Assembly: GCF_037975245.1 (NCBI RefSeq)
Contig: NC_092574.1
Coordinates: 24,881,213 to 24,945,212 of the forward strand
Reading direction: 5' to 3'
DNA length: 64,000 nucleotides
From: Apostichopus japonicus
Lineage: Eukaryota > Echinodermata > Holothuroidea > Aspidochirotida > Stichopodidae
Under the pieces are notes generated by a model. It was not told where the DNA came from. It worked only from the letters and a program-made list of their open reading frames with translations, and made no database searches. Each line of letters starts with the position of its first letter. Position 1 is the stretch's first letter. Made by a program: the position numbers and the translations under genes. Below, piece after piece: positions 35,465-45,615 of the stretch.

Positions 35465-36516
35465 TAACATACATTTGTAATAACTATGATTGAAGACCAT
35501 AAAGGATGCTATAAAAATATCTAACAATTACTTCAGATCAATATTGTAAGATATTTATCTACTAATGAAAAAAATAGCAATATTGTCTAATCTTATAAAA
35601 AAAATTGACAGTTACAAATACCTGCATATGTACCACTATGCATATTTTATCACACACATGCAAAAAAAAAATTGAAAGAGTGGTACGTGAAACCTTCATT
35701 CAGGGCTGTGTCCAGGTCTGAATAGTCGGAATAAAGTCGGAATATTCATTTATTTCTTTTAACGCCAATTGTGTGCAATGGGAGTATGAGTTCAAAAACC
35801 ACCAGGTCCGAGTCCAGGACACTCCCAGACCAAGGGCATTTCATTGATTTTTGTTTGGTCTGTGCATGATAGTTTTTAGTACAGTACACAAAGGGTAATT
35901 CTGTTCACTGTTAATCTTATAAGCCTTTCTTTTAAACTCATTTCTTACAGCAGCATTTAATGTTTCTAACAGAATATTTTAATCTAACTTAAATATAGCT
36001 GATGTGTATTTAAGAAACTTCATCATTCTTTCTTTGTCTTTTTGAAATATAAAGTGGAATACCAGACAGGCCGCACTGCATGGATCATATGTGGTAGAAT
36101 GATATGATTGAAAACATTTTCCTTAGCATTTTGGTTAAAGAAAGACAACATACGCCAATCTAGATACTATATTTACCTTTAATACATGTTTAATGAATAT
36201 GCATGGTTTAGTACTACTTCTTGATGCGGACCAGTGTTCTTGGCATGCTCAGGGGGTATCACTATTGAAAAATTGATTGACACTCTCTTGACCCTGCCCG
36301 TTAGTATTGTACCGCAGTTAACGTATAGTGGCGGTATAGACGAAATATTTACTGAAACTCAATATTCTCCTGGTTAATGCGAAGTCTCGTCATTTGATTA
36401 TAGTTATGATAGTTATATATACATGTTAAATAATAAGGTTTTTGTCAAGTTTCACAAAGTGATGTGAATCGAATCACTGAGCCGAATAGGAAGGCACGTA
36501 GAGCAGTGCATTCCAG
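35465..36516. other. Intergenic, nothing recognised
   Basis: AT-rich spacer between copy A and the inverted-repeat structure. Confidence 0.45.
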
Positions 36517-36520
36517 CCAA

Positions 36521-37214
36521 CACGTGTTCATCGAGGTAAATGAATCTGGAGAAACTATCACACAGTAAATACGCGCGTACGCGCGTACCATGCATGGAGG
36601 GTCATGTGATGTGTTCCAGGGTGGTACTAATATATTACTCTCCCCATTACGCATGATGATTTCACCCAACTAGTACGTAAATGTGTATTCGTGCTTAGAG
36701 CAGCAGACGACACCCGTTACTTAGCAATAACCGTGCCTGTAGCCTAACGTGATAGCTATATTCCCGTCGAGCAGCATTAGGCTCTGTTCCATGGAGAATT
36801 CCGTGGTTGCACTGAACTAAACATTTCCCCACATTTCCCATTTCTACATTCACTTATAGCAAGTAGTAATAACGTTAGGCCATATGAGACAAAGCTTGCC
36901 TCTGGAGCTGTATTAATAAGTAAGATCTATTATGTAGAAGACCTGCCTTCATTCAAGAGAATAAGGTTGAACGTTAGCATATTATAACTATTTCGTAGGC
37001 CTGAAGTACCAGTACCTTCTTACGCCGTTAGTTCCCATGTCCGATCCGTCTTGGTGCAAATCTTTCACGAAGTCACTAACATTGTTCTCGAACTGCTATA
37101 GAGAAATATCAGTTTGGTACCACCCTGGAACACATCACATGACCCTCCATGTATGGTACGCGCGCACCCAATTGACATGAATCCTCCAGATTCATTTACC
37201 TCAATGCACGTGTT
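36521..37214. repeat. Inverted repeat, about 100-bp arms around a 490-bp loop
   Basis: Arms 36521-36628 and 37117-37214 are reverse complements with small indels. They share CACGTGTT, GAGGTAAATGAATCTGGA, CATGGAGGGTCATGTGATGT and GTTCCAGGGTGGTAC. The left arm has an expanded alternating tract ACGCGCGTACGCGCGTAC. No TSD or coding seen; it may be a foldback element or a young inverted duplication. Confidence 0.75.
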
Positions 37215-37711
37215 AGTGTGGTTGTCCGACCAAACATGCTGATGAGTTGAGAAACGCGAACAGAATTTGATGATCAATTATTACGTTTTGAATGATAACG
37301 AGTAGAATATAAAGGATTAAAGGTTTGGTAAGTGTAAATGATGATTTTGTATGAGTTAAAGAGGCCATGACACGAAAAATCCAACTCATCGAGAGTAACT
37401 TCCTCTAAATCTATAAGAAAATCTATGTTCAAAACTATCCTCAACACCTTGAAAACCTCAAGGACTAATTAGTAATTAACGTTTTAATATTCGCAACCAA
37501 AAATAGATATCTGAGAATGCGATTTCACAACAAGACAATGATGACGTCATGTTAGGAACACACGTGCAAAGCCCAGGCATGTATCGGATGCGCGACGATC
37601 ATACCGTTCCACATACACGCACATTTACACTGAGAGAACAACCACTGTATTACGCTATATCGTTAGAAATTTCAAGTTTGTTTTACAACTGTTGTAAACT
37701 ATCCGAGAGAA

Positions 37712-37957
37712 ATGCCGGTCCATTGTGTTGTTGGAGGCTGCATAAATATCATTACCCATGCAATTAGCCTTCATCCATGGCTGAAGGACGAAAAAAACAC
37801 GGCGATTATGACCAAGTTAGTGCACAACACCAGCGCCGATTTCACTGGGCCTAGCCAGTATGCAGCTCCGAATGAAGCGAACACTTCACGGAAGCATACT
37901 ACGATCCCTCCTTTTTGTTATGAAATAAAACAAATGGACTTTAACGGTTCGACATAG
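37712..37957 (+). pseudogene. THAP-domain relic of the Kolobok-like element
   Basis: Starts with ATG and reads PVHCVVGGCIN, then ISLHPWLKDEKN and ADFTGPSQYAA. This is the N-terminal half of a C2CH THAP zinc finger (C-x4-C and the hydrophobic/proline core). The second half, SEHFTEAYYDPSF, is only in another frame after about 37870, and the Cys expected just before S-E-H-F is not seen. So the DNA-binding domain is frameshifted and has lost a zinc ligand. Confidence 0.75.
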
Positions 37958-39330
37958 AAGAGTCATTCTTCTGTCAAGTAATCCACAAAAAAAACTACTC
38001 TGAAGACCAGATCGGGGAACAGGAAACCTCCAATGGGGCGAGAGGCGATCCTTAGGAGGTAGCGCGCCGAGCAATAGTAGTACTATGCGTTACTACACTG
38101 AAGTCGCAATAGACGAAGAGATTTTACTGTATCATCTAAATTAACACCCCCTTCATTGCTCTATTGTATACTAATAAGCTATGAGGTTAGCTTCAGAAGC
38201 GATGGGTTGCATCTTCTTGTGAACAAATCTCAGTGCCCCAATTTATTTCTGGAATATGCTGGATCAGTTAGTTATAGCAATAATTTCTTATTCCTATTCC
38301 AGGAAAACCATTTTTTATGTTGTGGAGGGAGTGGGGGTAATGGGGATGGGTCAAAATAGGTAGGTAAAAAGATTTTATTCCAAAGGGTGTTTAATTAAAT
38401 CTCAAAGCGATTTATTTTAAAGTCACAAAGCCAAAAATTCACACAACATAGTTCAAGTGTTAAATCATTGAACAAAATTTATTCAATATCAGTTCTAGAC
38501 AGTCATTCTGGACAATCTGAACTAACATTAACAACAATCATTGTATTATATGACATAAAAGTAAAACTGTACTTTCCATAAACATTATCATTCTTAAATT
38601 ACACTAATGTAATTTGTGACATCAAAGGAGGTTAAAAGAAAACAACATACATGAATTTTTTTGCTTTAAGCCTGCAAAGCAGTTGCATGTCCATCGCTAT
38701 CAATCGTTGTTGTGACAAATACAATAAAGGGTAATTTAAACCAAGAAACACTGCACGAAGTAACTCACATGCAAAAATGTTACACAAGCACGACGACACG
38801 TACAACACTGATGGGCAATGTGAAACACAGCATCACACGCATTAAAACAATCGAAGACCATTAACAGGGTGCACTGCTGAGTTTTTGAAGAAAGACTACA
38901 AAACAAACCAACTGCTGCTGAAGAAACAAAGTCTAAACATTCAAGAGTTCTGCTGCCTCCATTGGTCTTTATTATGACTTTTCTGTCAAATATCATTGGT
39001 GATATGGATATTTTGGCTTCCAGATTAAAGGTACGAATCAAACGTCTGGGAGGTAAATGCCCCAAAAAAGGTCAATGCCCGTTCCCTTATGCACATATTA
39101 TGTGACATCACGGTCACGCCAATACTTGTGTCCAAATGCATCAAAACATGCCTTTTCTTTCATTGTTGATGTTGGGTCTGGAAAATAACCTTTTCATCCT
39201 GAATTAAAAGTCTTGAATTTCAATATATCAACACTGAGGGAACCCTGACGGATTGATAATCCAACACAATCGTAGTTTAGAAAAGGTGTTTCTGGAGGAA
39301 AACTCTCAACCAAGGCTTCCTATACAATGA

Positions 39331-39490
39331 GTTTTCTCCTGGCAACTTGAATCCAGTGTAATGACCATTGGCTGGAAAATCACTTCTGATCCTTTGGACT
39401 GCACATGATGGTAGCACAACCCTGACGTGTCTTGCTAGGAACCCCAAGTATCATTGAACCTGTTGACCGTAGGCTATGTATCTGTACTGC
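39331..39490 (-). pseudogene. P2X7-tail-like domain exon, minus strand, in the Kolobok-like element
   Basis: After an acceptor (TTTTTCCCAG) the minus strand reads QYRYIAYGQQVQ, an in-frame TGA, YLGFLARHVRVVLPSC, then AVQRIRSDFP and HYTGFKLP. The pattern LPSC-x3-RIR-x2-FP...Y-x-GFK matches the end of the P2X7 cytoplasmic (ballast) domain, which in many invertebrate proteins is fused to non-channel sequences. No channel segments are present. The TGA replaces a position that is normally tryptophan in such proteins (inference). Confidence 0.65.
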
Positions 39491-39919
39491 CTGGGAAAAA
39501 AATTATGAAAGTTCAAAATGTATTAATGTTGGCCCATGATGTCCACAATAACAGGCAGGCATACAATGTACAGTTATGGTTACATTTGTTGTGATTTTAC
39601 ACCTTCCATGTATCATGAAACATTCTTTTGTTTCAGAAAATTGATTTGCAAAACTCCAGGCCAAAGTACTAGCCAAGTAATCATGAGTATGAAATAACAC
39701 ATATGCCTACCTAGCATGGCTGCATAATGCAACTTACATCCCCGAGCCACACTTTCAGTATGCAACCAACCCTACTAGTAGTACTACACACTCTACATAT
39801 GGGTTGTAAGTTACCGTAACACAACGCACAATACGGTTTAGGGTGTTCCGCGAATTCCAACAACACATGCACAAAATGGACTCGATTTTGTTTTAAATGC
39901 TTCGTTAATAAATTCTTAC

Positions 39920-40109
39920 CACGTTGTATGTTCCTTGCAATGGTTTCGAACCGATTTCTTCTTCGATATGTTGTGGGGCTTCAATTTCGGCTCGTTTAAC
40001 AGGCTCGAACTGATACCGTTCTAACACCTCCGCTCCACCCTCAGCGTTCGGTTCAATATTGGAATGATCATCGCCTTCACTCTCTGCTTCGAATATGAGA
40101 AAGGGCACT
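39920..40109 (-). pseudogene. Upstream exon of the P2X7-tail-like gene
   Basis: Lies between an acceptor (ATAATTAG) and a donor (GTAAGA) on the minus strand. Encodes an acidic stretch (EAESEGDDHSNIEPNAEGG) followed by ERYQFEPVKRAEIEAP. The YQFEP/YRFEP box precedes P2X7-tail domains in many uncharacterised invertebrate proteins (from memory). An exon with the CCxCGxC part expected between this and 39490 is not seen. Confidence 0.5.
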
Positions 40110-40591
40110 CTAATTATAGCCCAAATTCACTGCCTTGTGAAGAACCATTATCACTTTGAACTTCGGTTGCCGCAATTGGTTATGGATCCGCCATTTCACA
40201 GGAAATTTTGATTTGATATCGCACTTGTGATCGGTGTTTTGTTTAGTAACTACTAGTGGTATGTGTACTTGTCTACTGTGTACGTGAATGGTATGCTCGG
40301 AGGATCGTAAAGCAGCGACAACAAATGTGTTCAAAACGTGACGTCACATGACGTCATGCGAATCGGAAAATTTTCGAGTTAACAAAGTTTCAAACGCCGA
40401 AAAGGGTAAATTCATTCTCAATTTTCGACTTGAAAAATCAAGTTTTAAACTGGCAGATTGGTTGATACATGTTCTAGAGAACATTCTTTGATGGATCCCA
40501 AAAATATAGGACATTTTCGTGTAATGGCCACTTTAAAGCAAGACAGTGATATATAGTCAGAATTAATTGCATTTCTAAAACACGACCTGAA

Positions 40592-40703
40592 TTTCATTGT
40601 TAACGTTTTTTGTTTGTTATTTCATTGTTATTCTTTTGTTTTTCATTGTTAACGTATTTCATTGTTAACGTATTTCATTGTTAACGAATTTCATTGTTAA
40701 CGT
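40592..40703 (+). repeat. TTCATTGTTAACGTAT tandem repeat
   Basis: Six imperfect units of 16-22 bp sharing TTTCATTGTTAACG. Confidence 0.88.
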
Positions 40704-42212
40704 AACACTTACACTAGTTGCATATCACAATCTGTGCTGAATTCGTGTAAGTTGACCTAGCGTTAACTGTCATTACGTAAAATTATTGCATCATTCTGTC
40801 ACATTGTATTAATTCTCAGTTCCTAAAAATAATCGGTGATGATTGTAAACTGTCATTCTATGTATGTGCCTAATCTTATGTTATGTGTGTTAGGAAAATC
40901 ATGAGACATTTGTTAATTGGGTTCATGTTCAGTGAATGGCCACCATGTTGCTTAGTGATACTTATACTTGTTATTTAGCGAACAAAGAATTAGTTACAAT
41001 GCATATACCTACCACATAATCCCATGCATATATAGTATATGGCGGTACTAGTAGAGTTGTGATGAAGTAGTTGAAGATTTACTGATAATTAATGTTGTTT
41101 CCAGTTTGATTTATTCTGATGTATAGTTTGTTTTGGAAGTTAACTCTGAAGAAGAACATGTAGGCTACTTTTACAATGTTTCATGTTATACTGTTATGTG
41201 TAACCTATATGTCTGAGGTTCCTGCCTGCCAATTGCAGGTGGATTGGTATTAGTATATTGTTTGTGTGCATACTTGTTTGGTATAGTTTCGGTGTCATTA
41301 CACTTGGTAATGCAGGCCACTGTCCATCCCAGGTACAGGATCAGCTGCTGCAATGGTCTATTTGGGTTGGTGAGTACATAGGCTGGTTATGTATCATAAG
41401 TGGTTGAGAATCAAGATCCCAACTATTGTCTTCAATTTATTACCTGGTGATGAGTGTGGCAGATGTGGACACAGTTGATTTCCTTGATTACATGTTGTCA
41501 TTCTTTAACCTAAAACTATATGTGTATATTACTGAATAAAATATGTAAGGTTCATTAAAATCTTCTTGTACCACTACTGCTTGATATTAAAAAATAATAT
41601 GTAGTGTTTCCTCAATGATAGTTAATGTCTTGTTGTAATTATTGAACATGGGTAAATAGTACAAAGTATGTCCCATGAATTGAATGGTGGTCCATGTAAT
41701 TATTATTATTGGTGTGGCATATTACCGTAGTATTGTCATTCATGTTACTTTCAGTTGTAACATGGGAAAGACTTATTTTGTTGCTCACTTTGATATTTGC
41801 TTTGGTATTCGTACTCACATCGTGTTCAATGTTGATGCTATTGATATTTCATGTGGTGATGGTTCATGATATATAGTCCGATATAGTGCTATTTCATATA
41901 TTAGTTGTCAAACCCTTGTTAATGGATATAAAGTTGGTAATCTAGTGTCCATGCATCTTGGTATTCCCAATATTTAACTCTCATTTTTTTCTGGGGGGGG
42001 GGGATGGACAAATAAGTTAAGTTATGAAAGTGACTAATTCTTCAAACTGTTGGACATAAACATGTATCTGTGTTCAGATATTTATTACGAGCACTAATAT
42101 CATGTTATATAGTTTTACATGTTTCTAATCCTGTTCTCATGTATATTTTATTTCACATATTTCAGAGGCTGTGTTTCCTTGGTTAATAAATCGATAGTAA
42201 CGCTAATCTCTG
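40704..42212. other. Intergenic, nothing recognised
   Basis: About 1.5 kb of AT-rich sequence with scattered short frames on both strands. None shows domain similarity. Confidence 0.45.
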
Positions 42213-42548
42213 GTGTCGCCCTTATTAACAGATTCTAATCAACGGTCTTACCCATCTTGTTCTCCTCCTTCCTCGGTGCACGTCCCTTCACATGGCAAGA
42301 AAGTTCAAACTGCCAACCATATATACTCCCAAGTATACTCAGTTTTGGAGGTTTTAGCCACCTCAGATCCCTCAATAATAATAATAATATTCTTTGTTTT
42401 TTGCGTTTTTGTATTTGTGGACTTTCCATCTCAATTCTGTTTTTCGTCGTAATTACAACTACATGCAGAGAATGTATTTCACATTTCGACTCGTATTGAT
42501 ATTTCATGGCCATAGCTGATCTTAAGATTTGCTCCTGTAATGTCAGGG
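42213..42548 (+). mobile_element. 5' part of the split LINE: ORF2 start (and possible ORF1 end)
   Basis: ATG at 42506 opens MAIADLKICSCNVRG, the standard N-terminus of an L1-type endonuclease (KIxSxNVRGL). The frame is cut by hAT Y at 42549 in the codons N-V-R-G. The continuation G-L-R-Q-S-K and VQETH is on the minus strand from 1328 downward. The upstream frame (42213-42452) may be the end of ORF1; that is a guess from position. Confidence 0.75.
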
Positions 42549-42717
42549 CATGGGCGTCAATCCACGGGGGGACACGTCACCTCCCCCCCCCCCACATTTC
42601 GATGGGTGGGGAAACAATATCAAATGTCCCCCCACACATTTGGAAAAAGGGTAATGTCGCGTCTCTATTTGGTTAGGACTTACACATCTCAGGATTCATA
42701 TCATCGAATATCACTCA

Positions 42718-43200
42718 ATGATGCTGAATGGAGAATTCCACCCAGATCTCGTGAGTTGGTACCCTGAGCTCTCCGGCAATCTTAAGCTTATTCTGCCTTT
42801 CTTTCGAGGCCAGTTCCAGTTGTTGTCGGTTGAAGGGTATAAACAAATATTCAAGTTGATGAATCCAGCGGTACGGGCTATGTTTGGTGAAGTCGAAGCT
42901 CTCTTGTGGTTGCTCCTCGTCTCCTCCGCCAGTTCGACGGAAGCCGAGAGATCTTTTAGTGCTTTGAGGCGTTTGAAGACATGGCTACGGAGCACCATGA
43001 CTCAACAGAGGCTGAACCATGTGATGGTGTGCTATATTCACCGCGAACGTCTAGCCCAGTTGAAGCCTGAGGAGTTAGCAGAGAAGTTCGTTGATTCCTC
43101 GGATTACAGACGCCGCATCTTCGGGCGATTCCAGTTGAAAACTAGTGCGCTCCGTCATTATCATAAGAGACAGCACTTCATAAGTAGAGCCAAAGCTTGA
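42718..43200 (+). CDS. hAT transposase C-terminal dimerisation region (open fragment)
   Basis: 160 codons containing LLLVSSASSTEAERSFSALR, RLKTWLRSTMTQQRLNHVMV and CYIHRERLAQLKPEELAEKF. The S-S-x-x-S-T-E-A-E-R-S-F-S-x-L-R-R-x-K-T-W-x-R-S block is the hallmark of the hAT dimerisation domain, closest in feel to ZMYM1-like transposase-derived proteins. A full transposase is over 600 residues; catalytic D, D and E regions and the BED or TTF zinc finger are absent. The frame may begin earlier (about 42650). It is intact where the X copy is broken, so it could still be translated, but no expression evidence exists here. Confidence 0.7.
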   Translation: MMLNGEFHPDLVSWYPELSGNLKLILPFFRGQFQLLSVEGYKQIFKLMNPAVRAMFGEVEALLWLLLVSSASSTEAERSFSALRRLKTWLRSTMTQQRLNHVMVCYIHRERLAQLKPEELAEKFVDSSDYRRRIFGRFQLKTSALRHYHKRQHFISRAKA

Positions 43201-43362
43201 ACATAGTGGTTGTTTAGTTGTAGATGGTGTTTCAAAGACGGTGTCCGTTCCCTAATATTGGGGAAATGAAATAGGGGGCATATTCCGTGGCAGCGCATCC
43301 CGTGTTACCTTGTTGTTGAGTGATACCGGAGTTTACTCCACAGTTAGAACACTGGGTACACG

Positions 43363-43806
43363 CAGGGACGTCGCTAGAGGGGATGTGGGAGTGTCTGACC
43401 CCAAACTTGGTCAAACTGACGATATTTGGAAAATTGGAGTGCGACAGTCGGAATTCCGACTGTCGCACTAAAGTTTATCTAGGCATATTTATTTATTCCT
43501 GTGATTGTGCATGACGTAAAAATTGAAAAAATGTCTGTCAAAATTTACCTTTAATCTGTCATATTTACCACGTTTTCGTTGCCACACTGAGAAATTGTAT
43601 CTCGCGATTCTTATACTGCACCGTACAAAACTTCGTATGATTTTGAATACTCCAATTAAAAAATGCCTAAAAGAACTACCGTCATAGGCGTAGGAGCCAA
43701 TTTGATTTGAGGGGGGGGGGGTTGTAACGACTTGCCCGAAAAATATAACCAAAATTTTTCTACACCCCCCCCCCCGCTCAATCATCAGGCCTTAGCTACG
43801 TTCCTG
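43363..43806. mobile_element. Nested element N in Y, 444 bp
   Basis: Ends CAGGGACGTCGCTA and, inward from the right, CAGGAACGTAGCTA. The 8-bp TSD GGTACACG is perfect at 43355-43362 and 43807-43814. Contains the terminus CATAGGCGTAGGAGCC of an E-family element at 43684 and two poly-C/G tracts. The interior palindrome AGTGCGACAGTCGGAATTCC lies near 43440. Confidence 0.88.
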
Positions 43807-44412
43807 GGTACACGGTGGTTACATAGTACGCTCCGATGATTCACCCGATTACCAGATGCAGATCCACATAGCAACCGAGGTAACTTGCGTGAGGACTCCA
43901 ACGAACAACCACTGATTTATTTGGATACCTTCATCACTTTAGCCACCACTCACATGGGACCTATTCTAGGTCTGACGATAAAATTTATTCACAGATTGTT
44001 AGTTGTAGGGGTATTCTATCCTAAAGCATAGGGCAAAATGGGGCTGGGGTTCCGGTTCGCCACATCATTTGTCAACTTGCACTGGGTTCTAATGTTCATG
44101 TCAATTGGAATCACTAATAAAAGAAATAATCCACCAAAAATGAAGGTCGCATGGACTTTATTGCAGATTTCCTGAGTGACGAATTTGTAATTTTCACCCG
44201 AAATCACGCAACTAGATGGCTGCTATCCAGCCTGGCAAGTGCCATCTCCAGCGATCTGGCAGGTATTGAAATCTGAAATTTTCTTGGTACGCTGCGCGCC
44301 AACCGATGGTGGCGCTCCGCTTAGATAGTACTTACGGCCGGAATACTCGAATAGATTACGTCCCCCCCCCCCCACACACGTTTCAAATCGGAATGACGCC
44401 CCTGCTTGTATG

Positions 44413-45396
44413 CAAAGGTTACGGTTAACATCGAAACCAATAACATCCTTCCTGTAAAAAAATAACTACTCCTAGCCGGAATAGCATTCTCAACATGAAG
44501 CCTAGCCTAACCAACTGAATATACAATATAACAAAGCCAAAAAAGAAAGAAAAAAAAATAGTTAAGCAACCAACTTCAGCCACCGGAATATATATTTCAG
44601 GGTTTATACACTGATAAACATGGATAATCAGGGTGCTTGAATATGGATCGATATGCATAAACCAGCTTGTTCGTCACAGATAAAACTTCTTTCAAGCAAA
44701 ACAAGTTACTTCGAAGCCATGGTTTTCTCATTGCCACGTTTAATAGATAATCTAGGTTTATACAGCTATAAACTAGCTAGAGCATAATCTAGAGTTTGTC
44801 TTCCGATAAACTCGAGAAAAGGAAACTAAAACAGGAAAGCCAAAGAAAACAAACAAACATAAAAAACAAGCTAAGGGTAGTTCAAGTGATTATTTATTTT
44901 GACTGATGAAAGAGAAAAATAGATCTAAGTGTCCAGAGGAATACTTCATTCAATTCATACTGGCACACCGTTTTCAATACAGAGCAAACCTAACTTGAAG
45001 TTTACATGTTTGGTCCAAAAATGACTGACATGAAACAAACGTGTGATATCATAGAACCTGACCAAAAAGGTACGGCCGGGACAGCTAGAAAATAGCAAGG
45101 CGTTTACAGTTCAACACACCTTGGTTTATTGAAAATAGATAAAGTTCAATGCGAATTACAATATTGATGATATGTTCAAATCCCTTCTCTTGTTGATTAA
45201 ATCTTGGTATTTACAAAATTCTCAGTGAGAGCTTGAAGTAGCATGCAATTTTTCACCACAACAAGGGGGAGGGAGAGGATGGGATGCCAGGTATGGATTT
45301 TTCCATGTTATTACAGGTGGATATATTGGCACAGAAAGATCTTGAATCTTTATAAATTGTACCGAAAATGTTACTTGTTATTGAAGTTACTTCTTT
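44413..45396. other. Intergenic, nothing recognised
   Basis: AT-rich spacer beyond hAT Y. No gene or repeat family recognised. Confidence 0.45.
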
Positions 45397-45615
45397 TTAT
45401 GACTTTGTTTCCGGAATAATTAGCGAGTGAATGACTTGGACTAAGTCTAATGGCGTCCGTATATCTGACCCTGCAGTCTCTTCCATTACGCGCCTACTTC
45501 GTAGTTCTATGTTTTCCATGTTCTTAAATAAGCTAAAACGAAACTCCATAATTTGTATAGACCCGTGCGAAAGGCTATTTAACCAATCACTAAACAGCTG
45601 ATCAAGTTTCATCAC
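45397..45615 (-). CDS. Small unrecognised ORF, 72 codons
   Basis: Minus-strand frame starting MMKLDQLFSDWLNSL and ending with a natural stop. Composition is protein-like (mixed amphipathic, charged) and not repeat-derived, unlike most short frames here. I do not recognise it and see no upstream promoter element. It sits between the hAT Y relic and the 3' end of copy B. It may be a real small gene or exon, or chance. Confidence 0.25.
   Translation of the reverse strand: MMKLDQLFSDWLNSLSHGSIQIMEFRFSLFKNMENIELRSRRVMEETAGSDIRTPLDLVQVIHSLIIPETKS

Larger units (their letters stand above)
37360..40532. mobile_element. Kolobok-like DNA transposon, 3.2 kb
   Basis: Flanked by TTAA on both sides (37356-37359 and 40533-40536). 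Termini read AGAGGCCATGACACGAAAA on the left and AGTGGCCATTACACGAAAA inward from the right, 17 of 19 matching. Inside are a THAP zinc-finger relic on the plus strand and a relic of a second gene on the minus strand resembling the cytoplasmic tail of P2X7. TTAA target choice plus a THAP domain is the known signature of Kolobok transposons. The P2X7-like gene and its antisense layout are noteworthy. All visible coding parts are damaged. Confidence 0.78.
42549..44404 (+). mobile_element. hAT-superfamily transposon relic Y
   Basis: Termini CATGGGCGTCAATCC and, inward from the right, CAGGGGCGTCATTCC. Flanks are TGTCAGGG (42541-42548) and CTTGTATG (44405-44412). They do not match each other but are the reverse complements of the two flanks of X. 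Contains one open hAT dimerisation frame and nested element N. Internal deletion leaves no catalytic domain, so it is non-autonomous. Confidence 0.9.

Noticed and set aside
41684-41869. 61-codon open frame
   Set aside because: Low-complexity hydrophobic composition with no flanking splice or promoter signal; likely chance in AT-rich DNA.
1329-44404. Treating X and Y as ordinary independent hAT insertions
   Set aside because: Neither has a TSD of its own, while both cross-pair perfectly; independent insertion cannot explain 16 matching bases in this pattern.
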